Shown: piece by piece, positions 21,343-29,816 of the stretch | Layout of the letters: each line of letters opens with the position of its first letter | Position numbering within the stretch: position 1 is the first letter of the stretch | DNA from: Planctomycetota bacterium | GTDB lineage: Bacteria > Planctomycetota > Phycisphaerae > Phycisphaerales > UBA1924 | NCBI GenBank assembly: GCA_013285505.1 | Contig: CP053450.1 | Span: 480,796-544,795, forward strand | Reading direction: 5' to 3' | DNA length: 64,000 nucleotides | Made by a program: the position numbers and the translations under genes | The notes under the pieces: generated by a model | The model's database searches: none | What the model saw: the letters and a program-made list of their open reading frames with translations, nothing else | What the model was told of the DNA's origin: nothing

Positions 21343-21766
21343 TCAGTCCCACCCAGCGGGCACCGCGGGTGGAGTGGACCCCCGCCCGGAGGGCTCGGCG
21401 CGGCCGAGCCACCGCCCGGGCTGGGCCTGCTTGGCCCGCAGGCTCTCGAGCAACGCCAGGTCGGCGTCCCGCACGGGCTCGACCGGCGTCAGCAGCGTGC
21501 CCCGCAGCACCAGCACGGCCACCACAGCGAACACCAGCGCAGCCCCGGCGACGGTCACGCGCCTGGTCTCGCGGCCGAGATCGCGCCAGCACCCGCCGAT
21601 CGCCAGCGCAGCGGCCCCGAGGCCTTCCGCCGAGCGGTCCCGGGCCGCGGCGGCGCGGTCTGTCCATCCCTGCCGGTCGCACATCTCCCCGGCGTGATCG
21701 CGCGCGCTCAAGGCCGTCATCGACGGCCTCGCCGATCGCCCCCAGCTTTCGCTCGAAGAACCCCAT
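21343..21766 (-). CDS. Small single-span membrane protein, frame broken once
   Basis: About 141 aa. An N-terminal charged region ([18 protein letters not shown]) precedes one hydrophobic segment ([18 protein letters not shown] at ~75-92) and a Pro-rich tail. The frame changes near 21715 in CGCGCGCG. It starts 3 nt after the stop of the pseudopilin gene, so the two form one operon. It may be an accessory to the pseudopilin, but no family is recognised. Confidence 0.6.
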
Positions 21767-21769
21767 CCG

Positions 21770-22750
21770 CTACCTCGGCAGGTCGCGCCCCGCCACGCCG
21801 TTGGGTGTCGCCCAGAAGAACAGAGGATACTCCCCGTCCGACCGGCCCGACCCGCCGATCGCTGCGGGGCTGCGTTCCTTGGACAGCACGACCGGCGGCT
21901 CGTCGAGGACGCGTCCGGTGCCGATCGGGGCCAGATCCGAGCCCGGCGCGCTCGCCTTCTCGTACAGATCCCGCATGATGATCTCCTCGACACTCCCGTC
22001 CACGACCGCCACCGCGGTCGTCGCCCGGAGGTTGTTCCACGCGGGGCTGTAGCCCTCGCGGATGGTGTCGTCGCGCTCGACCCGGAACCGCTCCCGTTGC
22101 CCGAAGTCGAGCCGCTCGAACAGCAGCACCTTGGAGCTGGGGAAGCTCACCGAGCTGTGGTACTGGATGCGGCCGTGGGCGTTGGCCTGGTTCTCGGCCC
22201 GGGGCAGGCCGGGCTGGTAGCGGCTCGTGTCCGTCCAGAACGTGGGGGAGTAGAGGAATGAGGTCGGCCACAGCGCGATCGTGTTCTGCACGGACTCCGA
22301 ACCGCCGAAGCTGTCCCGCAGCCCGCGGATGTGCGTGTCCGCCGGCGACATCTGCTCGTCGCGCACCGGGCTCTGCTTGTCGTGGAGCAGAAGATAGCTG
22401 TACCAGTAGTAGGCGAAGAATTCGGTGGTGTACTCCGGCGCCGCGGGCACGTCGAAGTCCCACACGCCGCGGCTGCCCTGCGAGGACCCGGCCAACGCGA
22501 CATCGGTGCAGTCCTGCCCCGGGTAACCGACCTCCGGTCCGCCGGCGCCCTGGAACCCGTTCAGGAACGCGTCGTCGTTGTCGTTGGTGTAGACCATCAT
22601 GGTCTGGGCCAGTGAGCGCATGTTGGTGTTGCCCACCACCGAGCGGGCGTGCCGCCGGGCCAGCGAGAGCGCCGGCAGCAGGATCCCCATGAGGACCGCG
22701 ATGATCGCGATCACGACCAGCAACTCAATCAGCGTGAATCCTCTGCGCAT
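21770..22750 (-). CDS. Prepilin-type secreted protein (planctomycete pseudopilin)
   Basis: 326 aa. The N-terminus [20 protein letters not shown] is a type IV prepilin leader: cleavage after Gly by prepilin peptidase, then a hydrophobic helix starting with methylated Phe and carrying Glu5. The rest is a globular domain with AYYWYSYLLLHDKQ. The C-terminal element TTAVAVVDGSVEEI resembles the end of the H-X9-DG domain but lacks the His. Such proteins are numerous in planctomycetes and are thought to use type II secretion/pilus machinery. Start fixed by the leader. Upstream (22751-22884) no gene is seen. Confidence 0.88.
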   Translation of the reverse strand: MRRGFTLIELLVVIAIIAVLMGILLPALSLARRHARSVVGNTNMRSLAQTMMVYTNDNDDAFLNGFQGAGGPEVGYPGQDCTDVALAGSSQGSRGVWDFDVPAAPEYTTEFFAYYWYSYLLLHDKQSPVRDEQMSPADTHIRGLRDSFGGSESVQNTIALWPTSFLYSPTFWTDTSRYQPGLPRAENQANAHGRIQYHSSVSFPSSKVLLFERLDFGQRERFRVERDDTIREGYSPAWNNLRATTAVAVVDGSVEEIIMRDLYEKASAPGSDLAPIGTGRVLDEPPVVLSKERSPAAIGGSGRSDGEYPLFFWATPNGVAGRDLPR

Positions 22751-22884
22751 GGCTATCCCCTTCCGGTTCTTCCGGTCGCTGCGCCCGCCCCCGCGAGGCG
22801 GTGCGAGCGGATCTGTGGCGTTTCTGGTGCCAAATGCCCGTGCCGCGCCGCCCGTGTGCGGCGCGTCACTGTGGTGCCGCACGC

Positions 22885-24045
22885 TCAGCGGCGGCGTCTC
22901 TCTGCGGTCAGTAGCGTCGCCAGCGCCAGACCCGTCCAGCCCGGCGACGGCACCGTGGCGAAGAAGAGCACGTCGTTGACGTGCCCGCCGCCGAGCAGCC
23001 GGACATCGGCGAGCACCAGCAGCTCTCCGCGGTTGTTCAGGTTGGTGGGGATGGCGTTGATCGAGTCGATCCTGCCCCATCCGAGGTCGGTCCGGACAAG
23101 GTCGCCCTCGAGCGCGACAGCCGCGAAGTCGTCGCCGTCGGTGAGGAAGAGCGAGTCCGAGCGGTCCTCGAGTTCCGCCCGGAAGGAGACCCAGCCCTGG
23201 TTGTTGATGCTCGGCGGCTCGAGCTCGAGGCTCCGGAAGAGCTGCGAGCCCGGGCCGCTGAAGCTGCCGACCATCAACTCGGGCCCGTCGTCGGTGGTGC
23301 GCCAGATCTGGTCCTGGTCGGGCAGCGCCGCGACATGCCCGTTGTCGTTCATCCAGAACCACTCGCGGTTCGACCAGTTGCCGGGCACGTACATGAAGGT
23401 CGTCGAGCCGTCCGGCTCCAGCCGCTGCATGCCGCGCTGGCTGCCCCCCGCGTCGTAGTAGGCGACCTGGCCGGCGTCGTTGACGACGACCCGCTCGCCG
23501 ATGCGGACCGTCGAGCCGTTGCCCTGCACAGCGACCCGAGACTCTCCGCTGGCGAGATCGTGCAGGTTGACCGAATCGAACCCCTGCGAAGCGCCGCCGT
23601 AGGCGATCAGGCCGTCGCTGTTGATCGTCGGGTTACGTTTGCTGAACCGCTCGTCCGGGCCGTTGGTGACCCAGCCGCCGCTGCCCGCGTCGATGTCGTA
23701 GGTGAAGATCCCGCCGTCGCCCGTGCTCACGCTCCCTGCCCACGCGACCACGCCGCGCTCGCTGAGGCCGACGCTCGAATCGGGGAGGTTGTACTGCGGC
23801 CCGCTGAGCAGTGTGCCGTTGACCAGCAGCCCCAGGTCGGTGGCGATCGCCCAGTCCCCCCGGTCGTTCACTGCGGGGGTCTCGTATTTGATGAACCGCA
23901 GCCGGTGGGGCAGGCCGCTCTGACCGGCCCTGGCGACCTGTTGGAGCGACCAGCTCTCGGGGAGACCCTGGGCCCCGGCCCCTTCCGCCGCACCCGCCGT
24001 GATAGCGCCAGCGAACAGACACATGACAACTCGGTGCATCGGCAT
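22885..24045 (-). CDS. Secreted protein with PEP-CTERM-like sorting tail
   Basis: 386 aa. A signal peptide (MPMHRVVMCLFAGAITAGAA) is followed by ~330 residues of repeating short units with 'N..G' turns (VNDRGDWAIAT, INSDGLIAYGG, VNDAGQVAYYD, MNDNGHVAALPD, INNQGWVSFRA, LNNRGELLVLA), probably a beta-propeller. The C-terminus reads VPSPGWTGLALATLLTAERRRR, meaning Pro-containing motif, hydrophobic helix and Arg cluster. This is the layout of PEP-CTERM sorting signals processed by exosortase and anchored to the surface. I chose ATG 24045 over GTG 24051 for its spacing to AAAGGA. Confidence 0.78.
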   Translation of the reverse strand: MPMHRVVMCLFAGAITAGAAEGAGAQGLPESWSLQQVARAGQSGLPHRLRFIKYETPAVNDRGDWAIATDLGLLVNGTLLSGPQYNLPDSSVGLSERGVVAWAGSVSTGDGGIFTYDIDAGSGGWVTNGPDERFSKRNPTINSDGLIAYGGASQGFDSVNLHDLASGESRVAVQGNGSTVRIGERVVVNDAGQVAYYDAGGSQRGMQRLEPDGSTTFMYVPGNWSNREWFWMNDNGHVAALPDQDQIWRTTDDGPELMVGSFSGPGSQLFRSLELEPPSINNQGWVSFRAELEDRSDSLFLTDGDDFAAVALEGDLVRTDLGWGRIDSINAIPTNLNNRGELLVLADVRLLGGGHVNDVLFFATVPSPGWTGLALATLLTAERRRR

Positions 24046-24185
24046 GGCCACGTCCTTTCTCGCATGCCCGCCGCTGTCCCGCGGCGGAGGTTCTAGGTTC
24101 TACCGGGGCCCCGCCATGGGGTTGCGGGCGATCGCCGCAGCCCTTCTATAGTGACCCTTTCCCAGAGACTCCCCGAGGCACACGA

Positions 24186-25316
24186 ATGCGCGCACTCATC
24201 ACCGGCCAGGTCGGCATGGACAAGAAGCCCTACCTCGACCTCACCCGCAAGTTCGCGGGGCAACAGGGCGAGCCGCTCGACATCTACAACATCGGCGACC
24301 TGATGTACGGCGAGGCCCCGGACGTCCGCCCGGGCAAGATCCTCGATCTGCCCATCAGCCGGCTCAACTCGCTCCGCCGGGCGGCGTTCAAGGACGTCAT
24401 CACCGAGAGCGCCGACCAGGCCAACGTGATCGTCAACACCCACGCGACCTTCCGCTGGCACCACGGGCTGTTCTCGGCGTTCGACTTCGACCAGATCGCC
24501 AAGCTCAACCTCGACCTGTTCATCTGCCTCGTGGACAACGTCGAGGTCGTCCACCACCGGCTGCACTCCGACCACGAGATCCAGGCCTCGCTCAAGGACT
24601 GCATGGTCTGGCGCGAGGAGGAGATCCTCTCGACCGAGCTGATGTCCAAGGCGGTGCCGGGCAGCCAGTTCTACATCCTCAGCCGCGGCCGCCACACCGA
24701 CACCACCCGCACCCTCTTCCGCCTGCTCTGCCGCCCCGACATGCGCCGGGTCTACCCCAGCTTCCCGATGAGCCACGTCATGGACATGCCCGACGTGCTC
24801 GCCGAGATCGACCGCTTCCGCGCCGAGCTGGCCGAGCACTTCATCACCTTCGACCCCGGCGATGTGGACGAGAAGCTGCTGCTCGAGCGCGCCATCGCCG
24901 CGGCCCGCGACGGGCACATCGACGGGATGCTCGACATCGAGCCCCACAGCTTCGGCGGCTCCAAGATCAGCGACCAGCCCATCCGCGTGCGCGTCCGCGA
25001 GGTCCTCGATATCGCCGGCGACATCGACGGCCAGATCTACATGCGCGACTTCAAGCTGATCGACCAGTCCGACATGATCGTCAGCTACGTCCCCGAGCTG
25101 CCCGGCGGCGTGCCCGGCCTCTCTTCCGGCGTCGAACGCGAGCTCCAGCACGCCTTCGAGCACACCAAAGAGGTCTACATCGTCTGGAAGCCCGCCAAGA
25201 CCCCGAGCCCCTTCATCACCGAGACCGCGACCAAGGTCTTCTCGTCGGTGGACGAGGCGCTCGGCTACTTCGAAGCGCAGGGGATGTTCGGGCAGACCAA
25301 CCTGTTCGGGCACTGA
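24186..25316 (+). CDS. Conserved protein with adenylate-kinase-like start and deoxyribosyltransferase-like end, function unknown
   Basis: 376 aa, intact, cytoplasmic. The N-terminus MRALITGQVGMDKKPYLD resembles a P-loop (GxxGxxKK) but lacks the canonical GK[ST]. LDIYNIGDLMY and VIVNTHATFRW then follow as in nucleotide kinases. The C-terminal ~100 residues (DQSDMIVSYVPELP, SSGVERELQHAFEHTKEVYIV) recall the nucleoside 2-deoxyribosyltransferase/TIR-like fold, where such a Ser-Ser-Gly...Glu unit binds a nucleoside. I cannot assign a reaction. It is followed after 17 bp by a membrane protein gene. The ATG is preceded by GAGGCACACGA. Confidence 0.7.
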   Translation: MRALITGQVGMDKKPYLDLTRKFAGQQGEPLDIYNIGDLMYGEAPDVRPGKILDLPISRLNSLRRAAFKDVITESADQANVIVNTHATFRWHHGLFSAFDFDQIAKLNLDLFICLVDNVEVVHHRLHSDHEIQASLKDCMVWREEEILSTELMSKAVPGSQFYILSRGRHTDTTRTLFRLLCRPDMRRVYPSFPMSHVMDMPDVLAEIDRFRAELAEHFITFDPGDVDEKLLLERAIAAARDGHIDGMLDIEPHSFGGSKISDQPIRVRVREVLDIAGDIDGQIYMRDFKLIDQSDMIVSYVPELPGGVPGLSSGVERELQHAFEHTKEVYIVWKPAKTPSPFITETATKVFSSVDEALGYFEAQGMFGQTNLFGH

Positions 25317-25333
25317 CGCGGGGGCATCCGCCG

Positions 25334-26119
25334 ATGGACGAGCACCCGACCACGCCCGCGGAAACAACGCCGGACTCTCCTGTTGCAGACTCCACGGCTC
25401 CAGATTCCCCCGCTTCCGATTCCACTGCCCCCGCGGCCGCGTGGCTGGACACCGTCCGCCTGAGCTCGGCCGAGGTGTTCCGACACCGCGTCGTCGTGGT
25501 CATCGTGCTGCGGATCGGCGGGATGCTCTGCCTCGCGCTCTCGTTGGCACCGGTGCTCAGCTGGCTCTTCGAGGGGATCCGCGACGGCGATCTCTTCATG
25601 TTCTCCTACTACCTCTATCGCCTCACCACCGCCGTCGTGCTGCTCGCCCTCGGGTGCGCCGGCCTGCTGCTCTCCCCGCGCGTCGCCGCGTGGCTCGTGC
25701 CCGCTGATGCCAAGCCCCTTTGCCCCGGGTGCGGGTTCGATCTCGCCGGACTCTCCGACCCCAGGTGCCCGGAGTGCGGGCTCGTCATCACCTCGTCCCG
25801 CGGCGTCCGGCCCGTCCTCGTGCAGTACCAGTCCTGGGTCCGCGGCACCACGCTCGTGCTGCGGCTGGTCGCCGTGGTCTGGGTGGTCTGGCGGCTGGGT
25901 GTGGCCCTCGACATGCTCCTCTGGACGACCGCGAGCGGGCTCTCCTACGCGCTCCTCTACCCCCTGATGGGGTGGTCGGAGTTCATGCGGACGCTGCTCT
26001 TGACGGGGCTTGTATTCGTTCCGGGGCTGCTGCTCTGGAGGCTGTCGGTGCCCCTCGCGAGGCGGTGCGTCGTGACCGGGATCGGCTCCACCGACCACTT
26101 CTCCTCACCGCCGTCCTGA
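25334..26119 (+). CDS. Polytopic membrane protein with internal zinc ribbon
   Basis: 261 aa. A low-complexity Asp/Ser/Thr/Pro N-terminus is followed by two hydrophobic helices. Then comes a zinc ribbon, CPGCGF...CPECGL (~131-150), followed by three or four more helices (TTLVLRLVAVVWVVWRL, TLLLTGLVFVPGLLLW). The same ribbon type appears at the N-terminus of 19790-20257. Function unknown; probably co-transcribed with the gene ending at 25316. Confidence 0.75.
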   Translation: MDEHPTTPAETTPDSPVADSTAPDSPASDSTAPAAAWLDTVRLSSAEVFRHRVVVVIVLRIGGMLCLALSLAPVLSWLFEGIRDGDLFMFSYYLYRLTTAVVLLALGCAGLLLSPRVAAWLVPADAKPLCPGCGFDLAGLSDPRCPECGLVITSSRGVRPVLVQYQSWVRGTTLVLRLVAVVWVVWRLGVALDMLLWTTASGLSYALLYPLMGWSEFMRTLLLTGLVFVPGLLLWRLSVPLARRCVVTGIGSTDHFSSPPS

Positions 26120-26475
26120 CAGGCTGGCACGCCCCGGAAGTGCAAATGCCGCACCAACTTCCGAGAATGCTGGCACGATGCCGGCCCGGTGGCATATTTC
26201 TCGTGACGCAAGGACGCGGATCGCGCAGAACGTGCCGGGCCGATCCGGGGACACCCCGCGTCTCGCGGCCAACACATCTCCTGCCCACTCACGCCGGGCG
26301 GTCGGTGCCTGCTTGCAGGCCTGTCCGCCCGGTCTTTTTTTGTCCCCAGGCTCGGCGGAGCCCGAAGGCAGTACCAACACCGGCCCCGGCGGCCGTCGTC
26401 CGAAATCCGGCTCTGCCGCCTCCCAATCATGCGTCAGGAGACCAGATCGGGCCTTCCGCCCGAGAGACGCACGCC
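26120..26475. other. Gene-free interval with terminator
   Basis: This 356-bp interval contains the terminator at 26293-26341. Before it, 26140-26290 is rich in short inverted repeats (for example ATGCC...GGCAT near 26177-26194) and holds ACGCAAGGACGCGG, but it matches no riboswitch class I can name. No open frame looks coding. Confidence 0.5.
26293..26341 (+). terminator. Rho-independent terminator
   Basis: The outer stem is GCCGGGCGG...CCGCCCGG, with an inner hairpin GCCTG-CTTG-CAGGC, followed by TC and a run of seven T. It should end transcripts from the 24186-26119 pair or a small RNA made from 26120 onward. Confidence 0.88.
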
Positions 26476-26871
26476 ATGAACGAGTTCTCGACCAACGCCC
26501 AGAACCGCCTCGTCGACCACGACGCCTCCGAATCGGAGCGGCAGATCGCGATGTGGATGCACCTCTCGCTGCTCGGGCACCTGGTCGCGCCGATCATCAT
26601 CATCATCCTGCCCCTCATCCTCTGGCTCACCCGCAAGGACGACTCGCCCTTCGTGGACGACCACGGCAAAGAGACGCTCAACTTCCACATCACGCTGTTC
26701 TGCTACATGGTCGCGATCGTCCCGCTGCTGGCGGTGCTGACCTGCGGCGTGGGGTTCGTGCTCTTCCCGGGGATCTACGTCCTGGGCATCATCGGCATGA
26801 TCTGCGGCGCCAAGGCCGCCCACCGGGGCGAGTACTACCGCTACCCGATGACCTTCCGTTTCCTGCACTGA
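26476..26871 (+). CDS. DUF4870 membrane protein
   Basis: 131 aa. It matches the DUF4870 family: a short acidic N-terminus, ERQIAMWMHLSLLGHLV, helix PIIIIILPLILWLT, then DDHGKETLNFHITLF, where the HGKEALNFQ-like signature marks the family. Two further helices and a short basic end follow. The ATG at 26476 begins the conserved part. The cellular role of this family is not known. It precedes the ECF sigma factor by 92 bp on the same strand. Confidence 0.9.
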   Translation: MNEFSTNAQNRLVDHDASESERQIAMWMHLSLLGHLVAPIIIIILPLILWLTRKDDSPFVDDHGKETLNFHITLFCYMVAIVPLLAVLTCGVGFVLFPGIYVLGIIGMICGAKAAHRGEYYRYPMTFRFLH

Positions 26872-26963
26872 TCCTGTTCGGGCCGGGCACCGCGCCTCCC
26901 GCCCGAAGCCCCCACAGGCCGCAACCGACGCGGAGAGGCTCGCGGTGCGGTTACCATCCCCTC

Positions 26964-27617
26964 GTGCCTCCTCCCCCCCGTGACAACTCCGCCGACACCG
27001 GTTCGGCCGCCCCGGCCGCGGACGACCAGTTCGACCGGGACCTCGTCACGTCGATCCGGAACGGCGATCCCGACGCCTGGGGCCGGCTGATCGAGAGCTA
27101 CCAGATCCGGATCTTCTCGATCTGCGTCCGGATGGTCCGCGACCGCGAACTGGCCAGCGACCTCACCCAGGACGCCTTCATCAAGATCATCAAGGGGCTC
27201 GACACCTTCGACGAGCGAGCCCGGCTCTCGACCTGGGTTTACCGGGTCACGGTCAACGTCTGCCTCAGCAAGCTGCGGTCCGAGAAGCTCCGCCGCCACG
27301 CCAGCCTCGAGGCCATGGCTTCCGCGGGCAACCGCAACACGGACGGGCGGAGCGAGCTCGGATTTGCCCAGCACCGGGAACCCGATGCGCACCTGGGCAT
27401 CGAACACGAGGAGGAGCGTGAGCAGATGCTCGCGGCTCTGGACACGTTATCGGATGAGCACCGTGCCATCCTGACCCTCCGCGACGGCCGCGGGCTGGAG
27501 TACGAGCAGATCGCCGAAGTTCTCGATATCCCCGTCGGCACCGTCCGGAGCCGGCTGTTCCGTGCCCGGGCCGCACTCCGCCAGGCCCTCGACGACAAAC
27601 GCAAGCCCGGGGCCTGA
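26964..27617 (+). CDS. ECF-type RNA polymerase sigma factor
   Basis: 217 aa. Sigma region 2 is at ~30-95 (DPDAWGRLIESYQIRIFSIC, LTQDAFIKIIKGLDTF). A linker with a Ser/Asn/Asp-rich insert follows. Region 4 is at ~155-215 (LSDEHRAILTLRDGRGL, YEQIAEVLDIPVGTVRSR). The GTG start at 26964 gives the usual length; no ATG fits better. The next gene encodes a membrane-spanning anti-sigma-like protein, the usual partner that holds the sigma factor until a signal arrives. Frame clean. Confidence 0.93.
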   Translation: MPPPPRDNSADTGSAAPAADDQFDRDLVTSIRNGDPDAWGRLIESYQIRIFSICVRMVRDRELASDLTQDAFIKIIKGLDTFDERARLSTWVYRVTVNVCLSKLRSEKLRRHASLEAMASAGNRNTDGRSELGFAQHREPDAHLGIEHEEEREQMLAALDTLSDEHRAILTLRDGRGLEYEQIAEVLDIPVGTVRSRLFRARAALRQALDDKRKPGA

Positions 27618-27657
27618 CCCGCCGGGGTCGTGCACCGCCCGCCAAACCAGACCGACC

Positions 27658-28821
27658 ATGCCCGAAGACCACCAGCACAACACCGACCTGCCGATCGAGA
27701 TCGAGACGCTGACCGCGGCTCATCGAGGGCGAGCTCAGCGGCCCCGAGGCCCACGAGGTCCGTGAGCCGCCTGCTCGATGCGGACCCCGACCTCGCGCAC
27801 CGCGTCGAGCTCATGTCGCAGGACCGCGTGGTCCTGCGGACTCTCGGCGACGAACTCCCGCCCGAGGGGCTCGACGAGGCCATCCTCGCGCAGCTCGAGC
27901 GGGCCGCGCTGCTCGGCCTGCAGAACGGCGAACCGGGAACGGCCTCGCTGCCGGTCTCCCGGGTCGGCCACCTGCCGCAGCACCGCCGCCGGCGCATGCC
28001 GTGGCTCCACCGACCCGCCGGCGCCGGCCTCGCCGCCGCCGCCCTGCTCGTGCTCTCGGTCGGCGTCCTGATGCAGTTCCTGCCCTCCGGACCGCGTCCA
28101 TCGCCCGTGGGGCCGATCGCCTCGGGCGAGGTCGCCGCCGATCCGGCCGCCTCGGCCGTCTCCGGGGCAGAGTCCGCGCGGACCGCCATCGCAGCTGACG
28201 TCCCGAAGCCGCCTCCCGAGACCACGCTGGCCGCCGCGGACACTTCCGCCGACCCGGCACCGGCCCGACCCGGCACCGAGGCGGTGACTGGCGAGATCTT
28301 CACCGGCGACTGGGACCGGGCGCTGGCGCTGCTCGACGAGGGCCGCCTGCTGATCCGCGTGCGTTCGGCGTCGCCCGAGGCGACGCTCACCCGGCTCGAG
28401 CCCCTGAGCGCGCGCCCCGCGCGCCGGCGAAGCCTGGCGGGTCGAGCACGACGTCACCGAACCGCTGGCCGTCGCGATGCACCAGAAGTTCGCGATTCCG
28501 CTGCCCGACCCGGCCGACCAGTTCATCGCCGCGGAGAACGGTGTCCGTCGCCCGCTGGTGGTGCCGTCGCTCGACGAGGGCCGATCGCCGCTCGAGGGGA
28601 TCTACCTCGTGGACGCGCGGCGTGACTCCGCCGCGATCGCCTCGCTGAACGCGGCGCTCTCACTGGGTGACGGTCAGGTCGCGGTGTTCGAGGCGCTCAC
28701 CGAGCCGCTCGAACTCCCCGGCGTGCTGACGCCCGACGCGGTGCTGTGGTGGTCCCGTCCCGCGTCGTCGTGGTCGGAACGCCGCTACGTGCCCGTGGTG
28801 ATCGAGCGGGTCGATCGGTAG
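27658..28821 (+). CDS. Membrane anti-sigma factor-like protein, frame broken three times
   Basis: About 388 aa. The N-terminal helical part (LIEGELSGPEA, LLDADPDLAHRVELM) has the character of anti-sigma cytoplasmic domains. One transmembrane helix (GLAAAALLVLSVGVLMQFL, ~130-150) follows, then an extracytoplasmic Ala/Pro linker and a C-terminal domain (FAIPLPDPADQFIAAENG...YVPVVIERV). Breaks lie near 27720, 27765 and 28415, each with the same net sense (one extra base or two missing). Position directly after the ECF sigma gene (40 bp) supports the role. No zinc-binding HxxxCxxC motif is visible. Confidence 0.78.
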
Positions 28822-28841
28822 GCCGAGCGGGCCCGGCAGGT

Positions 28842-29313
28842 TCATTCTTCCATGACGAGTTCGGCGGGGTTCTCGCCGCGTTCGATCGCCGCGATCTTGC
28901 CGAGCCGCCGCGCGTGGCGGCCGCCCTCAAACTCCGTCGAGATGAACAGGCCGACGATCTTCTCCATGAGCCGCTGGCCGAGCAGGTCGCCGGAGAGGCA
29001 GACCACGTTGGCGTCGTTGTGCGAGCGGCTGAGCTGGGTGGTCAGTTCATCGTGGACCACCGCGCGCGCGGACGCCCCGGACCTTGTTGGCCGCGATGCT
29101 CACCCCGATCCCCGTGCCGCAGATCAGCACACCCCGGTCGGCGCGTCCCTCCGCGACAGACTTGGCCACGCCGTAGGCCGGCTCGGGATAGTCGCAGCTC
29201 TCCGCGCCGGTGGGCCCGAAGACCACCGTCTCGTGGCCCTGGCGTTCGAGGTGTTCGGCGATCAGCCGTGCCGTCTCGATCCCGCGATGGTCTGCGCCCA
29301 GTGCGATGTTCAT
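28842..29313 (-). CDS. rpiB: Ribose-5-phosphate isomerase B, frame broken once
   Basis: About 156 aa. NIALGADHRGIETARLIAEH, DYPEPAYGVAKSVAEG and the active-site ILICGTGIGVSIAANK are diagnostic. After the break come QLSRSHNDANVVCLSG and FEGGRHARRLGKI. It interconverts ribose 5-phosphate and ribulose 5-phosphate. The break near 29065, in a CG run between GVRA and VVHDE, fits one extra base when compared with RpiB from other bacteria. The start overlaps the upstream phosphatase stop (ATGA). Confidence 0.94.
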
Positions 29314-29816
29314 TGCGGGTCCTCCGTCGACGCCGGTTCGGTGAGCAGGTCCATGGCCGCCAGGCGTGCCCGGATCAACTCCGCCAGCCGCGCGGCGGTC
29401 TGATTGTAAACATCCTGCGGCAGCCCGACCGGATCGGGCACGTCCTGCCCGTCCGGGTCCAGCACCCAGGTCCGCGATGCTGCACCGGGATCCAGCGCCA
29501 GCACGCCGTCACGGTGCCATCCGGCCATCGTGAAGATGAAATCAGCCTCCGCGACCAGCTGGCGGGTCAGGGGGCGCGACCGGTGCTCGCCGGCCTCGAC
29601 GCCGATGCTCCGCAGCGCCGCGGCATTCTCGGCAGAGGCGGGAGCTCCCGACCCCGCGCTCGTGCCCGCGGACATCACCGAGACATCGGCCCCGGCGTCG
29701 TCGGAATCGCCCGATCCATCCAGCAGGCTCCGGGCGATGGCCTCGGCCATCGGGCTCCGGCAGGTGTTCCCCGTGCAGACGAACAGGATCTTCGTGCGGG
29801 CGAGCTTGTCGATCAT
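29310..29816 (-). CDS. Low-molecular-weight phosphatase, YwlE (protein-arginine phosphatase) type
   Basis: 168 aa from ATG 29816. The P-loop CTGNTCRSPMAEA has nucleophile Cys14, Thr18 and Arg20. Thr at that place (Ile or Leu in tyrosine phosphatases) is the residue that favours phospho-arginine in Bacillus YwlE. The general acid is in VPDPVGLPQDVYNQT. The insert ~35-60 is Ser/Gly/Ala-rich and longer than usual. Gene order sua5-like, this gene, rpiB equals the ywlC-ywlE-ywlF arrangement of Firmicutes. It may dephosphorylate arginine-marked proteins destined for ClpC; no McsB kinase is in the window. A tyrosine-phosphatase role remains possible. Confidence 0.85.
   Translation of the reverse strand: MIDKLARTKILFVCTGNTCRSPMAEAIARSLLDGSGDSDDAGADVSVMSAGTSAGSGAPASAENAAALRSIGVEAGEHRSRPLTRQLVAEADFIFTMAGWHRDGVLALDPGAASRTWVLDPDGQDVPDPVGLPQDVYNQTAARLAELIRARLAAMDLLTEPASTEDPQ

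Noticed and set aside
26150..26290. Cyclic di-GMP (GEMM) riboswitch
   Set aside because: ACGCAAGG recalls part of the motif, but the GGCAAACC part, the GAAA-loop hairpin and the closing stem are missing, and a terminator follows before the next gene.
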